A stretch of DNA of 64,000 nt from Candidatus Companilactobacillus pullicola (GTDB lineage: Bacteria > Bacillota > Bacilli > Lactobacillales > Lactobacillaceae). The stretch is taken from contig DXCM01000021.1 of the NCBI GenBank assembly GCA_019116025.1, positions 1-64,000 of the forward strand. The letters are read 5' to 3'. The translations under genes and the position numbers were made by a program. Positions 7,938 through 17,371 of the stretch are shown piece after piece. Every line of letters begins with the position of its first letter. Position 1 is the stretch's first letter. Under the pieces are notes generated by a model, which saw only the letters and a program-made list of their open reading frames with translations, ran no database searches and was not told where the DNA came from.

Positions 7938-8567
7938 ATGGATAATGATATTGAATTATTACTTGAAAAGCTTCAAGCAATTGCCCAGTCTGGTAAACAT
8001 TACGGCAAAGATGTTTTTGATTTGGAACGGTATCAACAATTAGAAGACGTTGCTAAGAAATTAACTGCCCAGTTAACCAACAACGCCACACCTGAAAACC
8101 TCAACATCTTTTTTGACTCAGATACAGGTTATGTCACTCCTAAAGTCGATGTCCGTGCCGCAACTTTTAAGGATGATAAGATTTTGTTAGTTCGTGAAAA
8201 AAGTAATGGTAAGTGGTCTATTCCTGGTGGTTGGGCTGATATTGGTTACTCTGCTAGTGAAATTGCTACAAAAGAAACCTTTGAGGAAGCTGGTATAAAG
8301 ACCAAGCCGCTCCGTTTAATTGCTATCAAAGATATGCAAAAGAACCACTATCCTAAAAAGAATCTCAGTTATATCTATAAATTATTTTTCGAATGTACCC
8401 CAACAGAAGATGATCTTCACAGTGGTGTTGAGACTTCCGATGTTAAGTACTTCACCCTCGATGAAGCATTAAATTTAAATCTTTCATTGGAAAGAAATCT
8501 TCCAAAAGACTTCAAATTAGCTTTTGAATGTCATCACTCTAAAGATTGGCAAACTTATTTCGATTAA
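7938..8567 (+). CDS. NUDIX hydrolase with N-terminal helical domain
   Basis: A 209-residue hydrolase of nucleoside diphosphate derivatives, probably ADP-ribose-type. An N-terminal helical domain (residues 1-65, with KHYGKDVFDLERYQQLEDVAKKL) matches the Nudix_N module. The NUDIX box follows: PGGWADIGYSASEIATKE then TFEEAGI, with the family's Tyr at the position of the first Glu. The metal-binding ETFEE core is intact. The ATG at 7938 has AAGGAAGG at the right distance; an earlier frame start at 7905 has none. A strong terminator follows. Confidence 0.88.
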   Translation: MDNDIELLLEKLQAIAQSGKHYGKDVFDLERYQQLEDVAKKLTAQLTNNATPENLNIFFDSDTGYVTPKVDVRAATFKDDKILLVREKSNGKWSIPGGWADIGYSASEIATKETFEEAGIKTKPLRLIAIKDMQKNHYPKKNLSYIYKLFFECTPTEDDLHSGVETSDVKYFTLDEALNLNLSLERNLPKDFKLAFECHHSKDWQTYFD

Positions 8568-8568
8568 A

Positions 8569-8610
8569 AAAGAGACGTTTCAATTCATTTGCGAATTGAA
8601 ACGTCTCTTT
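8569..8610. terminator. Strong bidirectional terminator between the NUDIX gene and ohyA
   Basis: A perfect 18-bp stem (AAAGAGACGTTTCAATTC with its complement) around a six-base loop. It has A and T runs on both flanks and lies between convergent genes. Confidence 0.92.
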
Positions 8611-8615
8611 GTGTA

Positions 8616-10388
8616 TTACAACAAATTATTATCTTTCAATAGTTCTTCAATATAAGTTCCATGGATCTTCTCCATAACTTTCTTCTCTACCATACGTTCC
8701 TTAAATGGTAACTTGATATCCTCGATTTTCTTCTTTCCATCCAAGTAGTAAATAGCACGCATCAATGTACGTACATCAAAGGCTGAACCGAAGACTTCAG
8801 GAACACCACGGTCAACATCAAGCAATGTATAAACGGCTTCCATAGCAGTTCTAACTGAATATTCAGTTGTGAAGACTGTATCACGGTCTGTTTCCGCAAA
8901 GTTACCGATAAAGGCTAAATTCTTTGAACCTTCTGGTACGACTAGTGGACGATCTCCAAGTTGTCTTGGCATGAAGTATGAAGTGATATATGGCATATGT
9001 GCTGGAATAGTATTTGCATGATTTTCAGCGATATCCTTGATCTTATCAGTTGGAACACCGATATGATATAACCACTCTTCACATAGTTCATCACCAGTAC
9101 ACTCAGTGATCTTCTTATTTACGAAGTTACCTGGTTTGTCTGAGAATAATCCGTAAACCCAAACTACCAATTCGTTATCCTTTTGTCTCTTGAAGTGTTT
9201 TTGACGACTGATGGAATAACCATATAGCCAGTTGGAATCCTTAATACTTACAGGACCACTAGTTACGATGGAACCACTGTGTGGATCTTTCTTACTGATC
9301 TTTTCGATGTATGGTGTTACTTCATCATCAGTCAAAGTAATTGTTCCAGAAATTGTCCAGTTTGCTTCAGGGATATTCTTACAGAACTTATCTGGATGAC
9401 CAAAAGCCTCATCTTGTTTGGCTAAGTTTTCCCATAATTGCCAACTGCTACCTAATTCGTGTTCAGTTGGTGCTGGATGTGTCTTGTCACCATAAGTTGT
9501 ACTCTCGGTGATTGATCCATTAGTTACAAAGACTAAATCATTTTCGGTCAAACTGATCGTGTCGTCTTTACCATCGGTTGTTAACTCGATTTCTTTAGCT
9601 ACTTTGGAACCATTTGATGTATCGACTTTAATATTGTTTACGTGAGTATTGTATGTAAATTGAACACCCTTATCTTCCAAGAATTTGATCAATGGTTGAA
9701 TCAAGGATTCGTATTGATTGTACTTAGTAAATCTCAAAGATGATAGATTTGAAAGTGAGTCGATATGATGACAGAAGCGCATCAAGTAACGTCTCATCTC
9801 CATAGCACTAGCCCATGGTTCGAAAGCAAACATGGTTGACCAGTAGAGCCAGAAGTTAGAGTTCAAAAAGTCCTCTGAGAAGACTTCATTGATCTTCTTG
9901 TCACCCAAATCTTTTTCAGGCGTCATAACCAAATCAAGCAATTCTTGAACTGCTTTTGGTGTGAGAGTCAAATCTCCTTCAGTTGGCAATTCCTTACCTT
10001 GCTCTTGGATAACTCTGCCATGTGAGAAACTAGGATCTTTCTTATTCAACCAATAAAATTCATCCAAAACAGATGCATCGGGATTTTCCAATGATGGAAT
10101 TGATCTGAACAAATCCCAAAGTGTTTCGAAATGAGGTTCCATCTCTCTACCACCACGGATGATATAGCCCTTTTGTTCGTTCCAAATACCATCCATACTA
10201 CCACCAGGTAGAGCAAGTTCTTCTAGGACATGAATCTTGTCGCCTTTCATTTGACCATCACGTATAAGAAATGTTGCAGCAGCCAAACCAGCTAGTCCTG
10301 AACCAACGATATAAGCTGATTTATCATCAACACCAACTGGTTTCATTGGTTTAGCAAATGCCTCATAATTTCCGTTACTTCTATACAT
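8616..10388 (-). CDS. ohyA: Oleate hydratase (FAD-dependent, MCRA family)
   Basis: A 590-residue flavoprotein that hydrates cis-9 double bonds of unsaturated fatty acids to 10-hydroxy acids (EC 4.2.1.53), often seen as detoxification. The FAD dinucleotide fold is at the N-terminus ([20 protein letters not shown], about 26-45). Family signatures include [39 protein letters not shown] and [15 protein letters not shown]. Length is typical. The ATG at 10388 follows AGAGGTGG; the GTG nine bases earlier is part of the RBS. A match to the CcpA cre consensus lies 35 bases upstream. Monocistronic between two terminators. Confidence 0.95.
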   Translation of the reverse strand: MYRSNGNYEAFAKPMKPVGVDDKSAYIVGSGLAGLAAATFLIRDGQMKGDKIHVLEELALPGGSMDGIWNEQKGYIIRGGREMEPHFETLWDLFRSIPSLENPDASVLDEFYWLNKKDPSFSHGRVIQEQGKELPTEGDLTLTPKAVQELLDLVMTPEKDLGDKKINEVFSEDFLNSNFWLYWSTMFAFEPWASAMEMRRYLMRFCHHIDSLSNLSSLRFTKYNQYESLIQPLIKFLEDKGVQFTYNTHVNNIKVDTSNGSKVAKEIELTTDGKDDTISLTENDLVFVTNGSITESTTYGDKTHPAPTEHELGSSWQLWENLAKQDEAFGHPDKFCKNIPEANWTISGTITLTDDEVTPYIEKISKKDPHSGSIVTSGPVSIKDSNWLYGYSISRQKHFKRQKDNELVVWVYGLFSDKPGNFVNKKITECTGDELCEEWLYHIGVPTDKIKDIAENHANTIPAHMPYITSYFMPRQLGDRPLVVPEGSKNLAFIGNFAETDRDTVFTTEYSVRTAMEAVYTLLDVDRGVPEVFGSAFDVRTLMRAIYYLDGKKKIEDIKLPFKERMVEKKVMEKIHGTYIEELLKDNNLL

Positions 10389-10422
10389 AAGAACCACCTC
10401 TTGAATTATTAGCTTTCTTAGT

Positions 10423-10436
10423 TGAAATCGTTTACA
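10423..10436. promoter_or_regulatory. cre site (CcpA operator) of ohyA
   Basis: TGAAATCGTTTACA fits the consensus TGNAANCGNTNNCA at every fixed position. Its place in the promoter/leader region of ohyA predicts catabolite control by CcpA. Confidence 0.7.
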
Positions 10437-10531
10437 GCTAGAATATAGTTCTTATTTTTTTAAAATTCAATAGATATTCTAAAATAATATTATTTTTTGA
10501 ATTTTATATTTTCTAAAAAATGAGACAATAT

Positions 10532-10573
10532 AAAAAAAGAGTGGTATTTGAGATAATCTCAAATATCACTCTC
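10532..10573 (-). terminator. Terminator of the aldo/keto reductase gene
   Basis: Inverted repeat GAGTG-TATTTGAGA / TCTCAAATA-CACTC with one internal mismatch. A seven-base T run follows on the minus strand. Confidence 0.85.
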
Positions 10574-10576
10574 ATT

Positions 10577-11401
10577 TTAGAATTCCTCGTAGACAGCAGG
10601 ATCTTGGTCTTTATTACGACCATCTGGTTTAGTCAATGAATTAATTTTATCCATATCAGTATTTGATATTTCAAAATCAAAAATATTCATATTCTCCACT
10701 TGTCTAATTGGAGATGATGACTTAGGAATTGGCACTGTGTCTAATTGATGTTCCCATCTTAAAATAATTTGTCCAACTGACTTATTATACTTTTTGCTTA
10801 GTTCGATCAAGACTGGATTTGTCAAGACAGAGCTAGCGCGGCCAAGTGGACTCCAATCCATTGTCACAATTCCATTATCTTTATCAAACTTACGCATGTC
10901 AGCTTGATTAAAGTATGGATGCAATTCAATTTGATTGATTGTTGGTAAAATGCCAGTCTCTTGTTTCAACTTGTTCAAGTGCTCTGGCAAGAAATTGCAT
11001 ACACCGATCGACTTAACTAATCCAAATTTTTGAGCATCGATCAAGGCTTGCCAAGCTTCAACATACATTCCACGTTTAGGATTAGGCCAGTGTAACAAAT
11101 AAAGATCGAAATAATCTAAGTGTGCTCGATAAAGTGATTCTTGCAAAGCAGCGATCGCGTCATCATAAGCATAGTATCTACCTGGCAACTTAGAAGTAAC
11201 GACTAAATCATCGCGATTAACGCCACTTTCTGAAATAGCGCGACCTACGGCACCCTCGTTTTCATAATTATAAGCTGTATCTAACATTTTATAACCATTA
11301 TTGATTGCAGAAACAATACTTTGAACGCCTTTACGACCATTCAACTTATAAGTTCCAAAACCTATTTCTGGTATTTTTTGTCCATCATTTAACTTATACA
11401 T
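10577..11401 (-). CDS. Aldo/keto reductase (2,5-diketo-gluconate reductase-like)
   Basis: A 274-residue NADPH-dependent oxidoreductase with a TIM-barrel fold. Family motifs: IPEIGFGTYKL, LDTAYNYENEGAVGRAI (Asp and Tyr of the tetrad), VTSKLPGRYY (Lys), YFDLYLLHWPNP (His), and a C-terminal IPKSSSPIRQVENMNIFDF cofactor segment. All four catalytic residues are present. The ATG at 11401 has AAAGGGTGG seven bases upstream; two in-frame ATGs further up lie in or before that RBS. Substrate is probably a small aldehyde or keto-sugar, not determined. Confidence 0.92.
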   Translation of the reverse strand: MYKLNDGQKIPEIGFGTYKLNGRKGVQSIVSAINNGYKMLDTAYNYENEGAVGRAISESGVNRDDLVVTSKLPGRYYAYDDAIAALQESLYRAHLDYFDLYLLHWPNPKRGMYVEAWQALIDAQKFGLVKSIGVCNFLPEHLNKLKQETGILPTINQIELHPYFNQADMRKFDKDNGIVTMDWSPLGRASSVLTNPVLIELSKKYNKSVGQIILRWEHQLDTVPIPKSSSPIRQVENMNIFDFEISNTDMDKINSLTKPDGRNKDQDPAVYEEF

Positions 11402-11471
11402 CAACATCCACCCTTTCATAAGTTAATATTAACGTAACTCTTTTTAGTTAATCAAACAATTAATTTTTTGC

Positions 11472-11509
11472 ATAAAAAAAAGTCCTACATCAATCCGTGA
11501 TGTAGGACT
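11472..11509 (-). terminator. Terminator of the serine hydrolase gene
   Basis: A perfect 12-bp stem AGTCCTACATCA / TGATGTAGGACT with a five-base loop and a run of eight T on the minus strand. Confidence 0.9.
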
Positions 11510-11516
11510 CCAGACC

Positions 11517-11572
11517 GTTCCATAGAAATCTTTGGAATGTATGGAACAGTCAAAAGCAGATAGGCTATCTGC
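11517..11572. other. Two further hairpins ahead of the terminator
   Basis: GTTCCATA (11517) pairs with TATGGAAC (ends 11547), and GCAGATA (11556) pairs with TATCTGC (ends 11572). Together with the terminator they give three consecutive hairpins in the 3' UTR of the serine hydrolase gene. Confidence 0.6.
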
Positions 11573-11594
11573 CTCTAATATAGTAACACACTAA

Positions 11595-12671
11595 CTAATC
11601 ATTAGCTAGTTGATATATTTGTTTAACATATGGTTTTACATCCGCTGCTCTTCTGGAGTAATTCTCTAGAGCAATTACGGCAGTCTTGCCATCGTCAGAA
11701 ATATGAACAACTCCTTGGAAGCCATATCCCCAACCATTAGCGTAGTTATCATCTTTAGCGTGGTACATTCCACCACCATAAGTACTGATACTGCCGGGAG
11801 TAAATAGTTCTTTACGAGATTTTGCTGTCAACATAGAACCATCCATAATATACTCTTCAACTTTATAAAGATCTTTAGCACTCATATAAACTTGACCAGT
11901 ACCTAGCTCATCATATTCATAATATCTCTTGGTGTAAAAAACATTTTGATAATCCATCTTGACTGCCAAAGGATTGGGATTTTGATAACCAACAGCCTTA
12001 ACGACATCGGGTGAATAATCATAAGCAAAAATCGTATGCTTGAGGTTTAACTTATCAATATATGTCTCCGTAAATAATTGTTGATAAGTCTTACCTGTCA
12101 TTTTTTCCAAAATACCACTTAAAAGATTAAAATTAATAGCTTGATAATTCCATTTATTGTGCAATAAACCGATATATTTCGTATTCTTAATATCAGCATT
12201 TATAATTTCTGAATCTGACATAACTCGATATGGGCCAACGTCCCCCTTTAACATTAGACCCGATGTCATAGCCATCATTTGTTTGATGGTGATATTGTTA
12301 CTACCAGGTACCTCTGGATAAAATTGTGACAACTTGTCATCCAAGCTCAATTTGTTTTCTTGAACTAATTTCATGATCATTGCTGCCGTTAAATTCTTCT
12401 GAACTGAGTCTATTTCATATGCTGTATTAGAATTGTTGTAAACACTAGTACCGTAATTTGAATATCCTCGACTAGTTTCAAATATCGGTTTACCATTTTT
12501 TACGACTAGTAAACTACCGGAAAAACCCTTCTGATCCAAAATTGTATTGGCTTTTTGGGCAAATTCATCAGTGTAATTTGTATCAACCGAACTATCCACA
12601 CATGCCGTCGATGGTGCAATGCCTAACAAAGCGGATGAAAGCACTAAAATGGGTAAAAACATTTTTTTCAT
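11595..12671 (-). CDS. Secreted serine hydrolase, beta-lactamase class C / PBP-like
   Basis: A 358-residue exported protein. An N-terminal signal (MKKMFLPILVLSSALLGIAPSTAC) includes a Cys, but the lipobox is poor, so secreted or lipid-anchored remain open. The catalytic SxxK is SVQK in YEIDSVQKNLTAAMI. The second motif, normally YxN, reads YQA in WNYQAINFNLLSG. A glycine-rich C-terminal segment (GWGYGFQG) follows. Likely acts on peptidoglycan or esters rather than antibiotics. The ATG at 12671 follows AAGGTG; a GTG nine bases earlier is part of that RBS. Confidence 0.82.
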   Translation of the reverse strand: MKKMFLPILVLSSALLGIAPSTACVDSSVDTNYTDEFAQKANTILDQKGFSGSLLVVKNGKPIFETSRGYSNYGTSVYNNSNTAYEIDSVQKNLTAAMIMKLVQENKLSLDDKLSQFYPEVPGSNNITIKQMMAMTSGLMLKGDVGPYRVMSDSEIINADIKNTKYIGLLHNKWNYQAINFNLLSGILEKMTGKTYQQLFTETYIDKLNLKHTIFAYDYSPDVVKAVGYQNPNPLAVKMDYQNVFYTKRYYEYDELGTGQVYMSAKDLYKVEEYIMDGSMLTAKSRKELFTPGSISTYGGGMYHAKDDNYANGWGYGFQGVVHISDDGKTAVIALENYSRRAADVKPYVKQIYQLAND

Positions 12672-12834
12672 AATATTCACCTTAAAACCTGTTCGAATAC
12701 CTTCCTTAAGTGTAAGTATAGAATAGTTTTGAAAAAATTAATAACGTTTTAGCCAAAGTTTTCAATATGTCTTTTTTCACTTGAATCATTGCAATATGGT
12801 AGAATATACCCAATAAGAAACGAAGGAGATTTAA

Positions 12835-13383
12835 ATGAAAACAATAATAATAATTGCCATTATTTTAGTAATAATTGTTGCCTATGCGGGCATGTACAAC
12901 AGTTTGGTAAAATATCGCAATCGTGCTCGTGAGTTCAGTTCTCAAATCGATGTTCAACTAAAACGTCGTACTGACTTAATTCCTAACTTGGTCGAAACTG
13001 TTAAAGGTTACGCTACACATGAAAAGGAAACACTAGCAAATGTTGTTGCTATGAGAAACAACGTTACTAACGCTGACAGTCTCCAAGATAAGGTTGAGGC
13101 CGACAACGCTTTGACTGGTGCTTTAAGACAAGTTTTTGCTTTAGCTGAAAGCTATCCAGATTTGAAAGCTAATCAACAATTTTCACAATTAATGGAAGAA
13201 CTTTCAAATACTGAAAATAAAGTATCTTATGCACGTCAAGCTTATAACAGTCAAGTTCAAGCCTACGATACGGCAATTGAAACATTCCCTCGTAACCTTA
13301 TTGCCGGTATCCACGGATTCAAGGAAATGGACTTTCTTCAAATCCCTGACGCCGATAAAGAGGCACCTAAGGTTAAGTTTTAA
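12835..13383 (+). CDS. lemA: LemA family membrane protein
   Basis: A 182-residue protein with an N-terminal membrane anchor (residues 3-20) and a long helical body. The signature RRTDLIPNLVETVKGYATHEKETL is diagnostic, as is the C-terminal YNSQVQAYDTAIETFPRNLIAG. LemA proteins are commonly encoded directly before HtpX, as here (12-base gap), and are thought to work with it in envelope quality control. RBS GAAGGAG is well placed. Length is normal. Confidence 0.93.
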   Translation: MKTIIIIAIILVIIVAYAGMYNSLVKYRNRAREFSSQIDVQLKRRTDLIPNLVETVKGYATHEKETLANVVAMRNNVTNADSLQDKVEADNALTGALRQVFALAESYPDLKANQQFSQLMEELSNTENKVSYARQAYNSQVQAYDTAIETFPRNLIAGIHGFKEMDFLQIPDADKEAPKVKF

Positions 13384-13395
13384 TCGGGGTCTCCT

Positions 13396-14304
13396 ATGAT
13401 TTATGAACAAATTGATCGTAATAAACGTAAAACTTACTTTATTTTCTTTTTCTTCTTTTTAATACTAGCAGCTTTAGGTAGTTTTATCGGTGCTTACTTT
13501 TTTGATAATATCTATTCCGGTATCGTCATTGCCTTGGTAATAGCTATCGTCTATACATTGATAACCTACTTTCAATCGACTAGTATCGTCATGCAAATGA
13601 ATGGTGCTAAGAAATTGGAATCGGCTAAAGATGCTCCAGATCTCTGGCATATCGTCGAAGACCTTTCAATGGTTGCCGATATCCCTTTGCCAGATATTTA
13701 CATTATCAACGATCCTAGTCCCAATGCTTTTGCAACCGGACGTGATCCACAACATGCTGCTGTAGCTGTTACCAGTGGACTTTACGAAATGATGAATCGT
13801 GAAGAACTCGAAGGTGTTTTAGCCCATGAGATCTCTCACGTTAAAAATTACGATATTCGTGTATCAACAATTTCCGTAGCTTTGTCCTCGGCTATCATTT
13901 TGATTTCTTACTTCATCGGTAACGCCTACCGCTGGTGGATTCCCGTGGACCGTGACGATCGTGATAACAACAATTCGGGTGCTATCCGGGTTGTTCTCTG
14001 GCTAGTTGGTTTGGTGTTTGCCATTTTGGGACCATTGATTGCCAGTTTAGTTCAAATGGCAATCTCTAGAAATCGTGAATACTTAGCTGACGTCTCTGGA
14101 GCTGAATTGACTCGTAATCCTCAAGGATTGATCAATGCTTTGGAAAAATTAAAAGAAAGCACCAAACCGATGCGCCGTGTCGATGATGCGAGTGCTTCGT
14201 TATATATTGATGATCCAACTAAAAAGAAACATTTCTCAGGACTTTTCGATACTCATCCACCTTTGGATGATCGAATTGCCGCATTGAAAAAGACTTTTGA
14301 ATAA
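13396..14304 (+). CDS. htpX: Membrane zinc metalloprotease HtpX
   Basis: A 302-residue M48 protease that degrades misfolded membrane proteins. Two N-terminal membrane segments (about 14-36 and 42-60) precede the zinc motif HEISH at 144-148. The third ligand is the Glu in NREYLADVSGAELTRNP. Two more hydrophobic spans lie near 158-175 and 195-220. The C-terminal DTHPPLDDRIAALKK is the usual HtpX ending. It forms an operon with lemA and is followed by a terminator. Length is normal. Confidence 0.95.
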   Translation: MIYEQIDRNKRKTYFIFFFFFLILAALGSFIGAYFFDNIYSGIVIALVIAIVYTLITYFQSTSIVMQMNGAKKLESAKDAPDLWHIVEDLSMVADIPLPDIYIINDPSPNAFATGRDPQHAAVAVTSGLYEMMNREELEGVLAHEISHVKNYDIRVSTISVALSSAIILISYFIGNAYRWWIPVDRDDRDNNNSGAIRVVLWLVGLVFAILGPLIASLVQMAISRNREYLADVSGAELTRNPQGLINALEKLKESTKPMRRVDDASASLYIDDPTKKKHFSGLFDTHPPLDDRIAALKKTFE

Positions 14305-14310
14305 TATGCT

Positions 14311-14358
14311 AAAGGCACTCATATTGACCAAGATACGGTTGATATGAGTGTCTTTTTT
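14311..14358 (+). terminator. Terminator of lemA-htpX
   Basis: GGCACTCATAT pairs with ATATGAGTGTC across an imperfect inner stem, followed by TTTTTT. Confidence 0.85.
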
Positions 14359-14499
14359 GATTTAGAGATAAAAGCCATACTATATGTAAACTTTAATTAT
14401 TTGTACACGCACCCACGTCTCCATTAAAATTCTTATAAATGAATATCATAAATAATAATATCAAGCTGTTCAATTGGTATGGATGGGACGTTCTGACTT

Positions 14500-15696
14500 A
14501 TGATGCTTAAACAAAATAGGAATCTTTTTAAATTAGTCGTCGGACAAGCTTTATTATTAATTTCATTTACCTTGTATTCAACGGTACTGCTCTATTTATT
14601 AGTTCAAGAATACCGGGCTAATGCGCGAATCGTTGCTGTTTTTGGAGGAATAGCGGCACTCCCTCCCGCTTTGATTATCTTTCTATCTCCAAAGCTAGGA
14701 CAAATACGAAACAATAAAAGAGTTTTAATCAGTTTGCAATTAATTTCCACCGCTGCAATTCTTGTGGGTGGAGTATTTTTGATAAACCATATTAACCTAT
14801 TTAGTATCGGAATCTTATATTTCATACTGAGTACCGCAGATACAATTTCAGGATCTGTAGAGGTCGGATTTGTGCCGGTCGTCTTCCAAGAAAATGAAGA
14901 TATGATTGAAAAATCAGTTGATTTTCAATACTTCATGGGTTCCGGAATAACGATTATAACTAGTATTATTAGTTCAATTATATTAGTAAAGTCTGGCAGC
15001 ATTTGGCTCTTAATAGTAAGTTTTGCCAGTGCACCAATCGGCATCATTTTTTACTGGTTAATTAGTTATGATGAAAAATTTGATCTACCCAAAGACAGAG
15101 CTGAGAATGAAGCTGAACAACCATATTTAAAACAAATGCTGAATTCGTTATATCAGTTTTCACACACCATGCCTGCCTTTTTAATTATCCTATTCGAAGC
15201 CATTTTAGGCGGTATAACCGGTCTATTATTCGAATTGTTGCCACTAACCATGAAAGAATTAGGATTAGCTGTAGCAATGTTCTCAATCGTTAATGCCGTT
15301 CAAAAAACAGGTGATTTAGCAGGCGGTCTGTTGGCTCCATTGGTTAAATGGCGTGCACCAACCTTTTTTGCAGTTGATTACATTCTCTCCGGAATTTGTT
15401 TTGTAGTCATCACATTTCCAATTAACAACTTTATAAGACTGACTCTTCTTTTAATAGCGGGAATTGTCATGGGGATGTCAGGAAACGTTTTTGAAAAATT
15501 AATGTATCGATCATATAACGTTGGGGATATATCGGCAATGCACGCACTTTCAACATCAACCTTTGCATTATTCTCAGTTGTCAGCTACTTAGCAGCATGG
15601 ATTACCGTTAAAACATTAGTTCTATGGCAAATAACCGGCATCATAACCATAATTTTTGGCGTGATCGTCGCTTTATATGGTTACAAAAAGCAATGA
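14500..15696 (+). CDS. MFS transporter, MFS_3/macrolide-efflux-like
   Basis: A 398-residue protein with about 12 membrane spans. The early part (FKLVVGQALLLISFTLYSTVLLYLL ... GGIAALPPALIIFLSPKLGQIRNNKR) resembles the MFS_3/MefA/EntS exporter group. Other clear helices lie near ITIITSIISSIILVKSGSIW and FFAVDYILSGICFVVITFP. The RBS before the double ATG is weak. It is monocistronic, with a bidirectional terminator downstream. An export function is likely; substrate unknown. Confidence 0.78.
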   Translation: MMLKQNRNLFKLVVGQALLLISFTLYSTVLLYLLVQEYRANARIVAVFGGIAALPPALIIFLSPKLGQIRNNKRVLISLQLISTAAILVGGVFLINHINLFSIGILYFILSTADTISGSVEVGFVPVVFQENEDMIEKSVDFQYFMGSGITIITSIISSIILVKSGSIWLLIVSFASAPIGIIFYWLISYDEKFDLPKDRAENEAEQPYLKQMLNSLYQFSHTMPAFLIILFEAILGGITGLLFELLPLTMKELGLAVAMFSIVNAVQKTGDLAGGLLAPLVKWRAPTFFAVDYILSGICFVVITFPINNFIRLTLLLIAGIVMGMSGNVFEKLMYRSYNVGDISAMHALSTSTFALFSVVSYLAAWITVKTLVLWQITGIITIIFGVIVALYGYKKQ

Positions 15697-15706
15697 CATC
15701 TACCAC

Positions 15707-15743
15707 AAAAAAGGCCCAAGAACTTTCGTTCTTAGGCCTTTTC
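15707..15743. terminator. Bidirectional terminator
   Basis: AAAAGGCC-AAGAAC pairs with GTTCTT-AGGCCTTTT around TTTC. It lies between the convergent MFS and acetyltransferase genes. Confidence 0.88.
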
Positions 15744-15751
15744 CATGTAAC

Positions 15752-16348
15752 TTAGATAAAATCACGACCAACAAATCCAGTTTTGTCAGCATCAGCAATT
15801 GGACGTATCACCTTACAAGGATTACCGGCTGCGATGACCTTGTCCGGAATATCATGCGTTACAACACTACCAGCACCTATAATTACATCATTTCCAATCG
15901 TTACTCCTGGCAAAACCGTAACATTGGCAGCCAACCAAGTACGATTACCGATTGAAATTGGTTTAGCAATACACCCACCTATCTCACGTTCTCTAGCATC
16001 GAATAAATGATTACTAGTGTACAAACCAACTTTGGGTCCGAACAAAACTTTATTTCCAATCGTTACTTTAGCACCATCTAAAATTACACAATCGTAGTTG
16101 GCATAGAAGTCATCGCCGACAAAGATATTACGTCCAAATTCACAACGAAAGTTAGGATTAACAAATGGTGCCTTACCGGCTCTACCAAACAATTGACGAA
16201 CTAATTCCTCTTTCTTAACTTCATCATCTTCATTATTGATTTTAGTTGTTAATTCTGTCGATTTTGCTCTAGCGTCCACTAATAATTGATCCAAATCGTT
16301 GTATGGCTTTCCTGTTGCCATATATTGAAACTTTTCATCTAAATTCAT
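15752..16348 (-). CDS. Sugar O-acetyltransferase (maltose/galactoside acetyltransferase family)
   Basis: A 198-residue left-handed beta-helix enzyme that transfers acetyl from acetyl-CoA to a sugar hydroxyl. The N-terminal Mac domain (EKFQYMATGKPYNDLDQLLVDAR) is followed by hexapeptide repeats (IFVGDDFYANYDCVILDGAKVTIGNKVLFGP). The catalytic His sits in LYTSNHLFDARERE, and the end is the typical VIGAGSVVTHDIPDKVIAAGNPCKVIR. The ATG is preceded by GGGGGA. Stands alone, so its sugar substrate is not indicated by context. Confidence 0.93.
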   Translation of the reverse strand: MNLDEKFQYMATGKPYNDLDQLLVDARAKSTELTTKINNEDDEVKKEELVRQLFGRAGKAPFVNPNFRCEFGRNIFVGDDFYANYDCVILDGAKVTIGNKVLFGPKVGLYTSNHLFDAREREIGGCIAKPISIGNRTWLAANVTVLPGVTIGNDVIIGAGSVVTHDIPDKVIAAGNPCKVIRPIADADKTGFVGRDFI

Positions 16349-16545
16349 GCTTATCCCCCAAGATCTTATCTATTAATACTTATTAACCAAATTCTATCAT
16401 TAATTAATATAATTTCTCTAATTAATCAAGTTAATTCCGAATAAATTTTTGTGATTTCATAAATAATGTTCAAGATTTCTGAAAATATATGATAAAATCA
16501 TACATGGAGATTTCCTAAAATCTTCATAGTAAGGGGAACGATTTT

Positions 16546-17358
16546 ATGTATATGTTATTACTTGTTTTATTAGGTGCCATCGTGTTGTTTACAACATTCA
16601 TGGTCAAGCCTAAAAAACGTCTTCACCGCAAGTTGGTATCCTTAGGGTTACTGATGATTGTCGTTGGTGGATCAGGCGTTTACGAATCCTACCAGAACAA
16701 TGGAGTTAGTAACGGTGATAACCCGAGTCGAGTCGAGAAAAACAAAACTTACTCGAGTTCTAGTCTAGCTAATCTCAATTACAATGGTAGCCAAGAAATA
16801 GAAGTCAATAACAATACGCCTACTTTTACAAAATCCGAACTAAATGTCTCAAATGGTCCCTGGCAAGAGTTCGCCGATCTAGATAATCTAAACCGTGCGA
16901 TTCAAGCTGATGCACTATTAAGCAAGAGCTTAATGCCTACCCAAAAACGTGAGCGACTTTATGTTAATCCAACTGGTTGGCATAACAAACACATTCAGGG
17001 TGGCTGGCTATATAATCGTTCGCACCTCATTGGTTATCAATTAACAGGACAAAATAATAATCCTAAGAATTTGATGACTGGTACTCGCTCTTTGAATTCC
17101 CCGGAAATGCTCAAACACGAAAACGATATTGCCTACTACCTAAAGCAAAATCCTGGCAACTATATTAGGTATCGGGTCAAACCGATATATCGTAACGATG
17201 AATTAGTTGCTCGTGGCGTGCAAATGATGGCTGAGTCAATGACTTCAGCTGGTCAACCGGATAAAGCAGTATCGTTCAATGTCTATATTTTTAACATTGA
17301 AAAAGGTGTTAAGATTAATTATAGCGATGGTACAAGTGTAGTTAATAATAATTATTAA
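16546..17358 (+). CDS. Membrane-anchored DNA/RNA non-specific endonuclease (EndA/NucA type)
   Basis: A 270-residue nuclease. Two short hydrophobic segments at the N-terminus (about 2-20 and 31-46) anchor it, then a polar linker, then the catalytic domain. The motif [25 protein letters not shown] supplies the catalytic His and metal-binding Asn of the DRGH-type fold, and [32 protein letters not shown] completes it. Such enzymes degrade extracellular DNA or process it during uptake. RBS AAGGGGA is good. Only 13 bases separate it from glyA, so they may be co-transcribed. Confidence 0.9.
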   Translation: MYMLLLVLLGAIVLFTTFMVKPKKRLHRKLVSLGLLMIVVGGSGVYESYQNNGVSNGDNPSRVEKNKTYSSSSLANLNYNGSQEIEVNNNTPTFTKSELNVSNGPWQEFADLDNLNRAIQADALLSKSLMPTQKRERLYVNPTGWHNKHIQGGWLYNRSHLIGYQLTGQNNNPKNLMTGTRSLNSPEMLKHENDIAYYLKQNPGNYIRYRVKPIYRNDELVARGVQMMAESMTSAGQPDKAVSFNVYIFNIEKGVKINYSDGTSVVNNNY

Positions 17359-17371
17359 GGAGATGGTCGTA

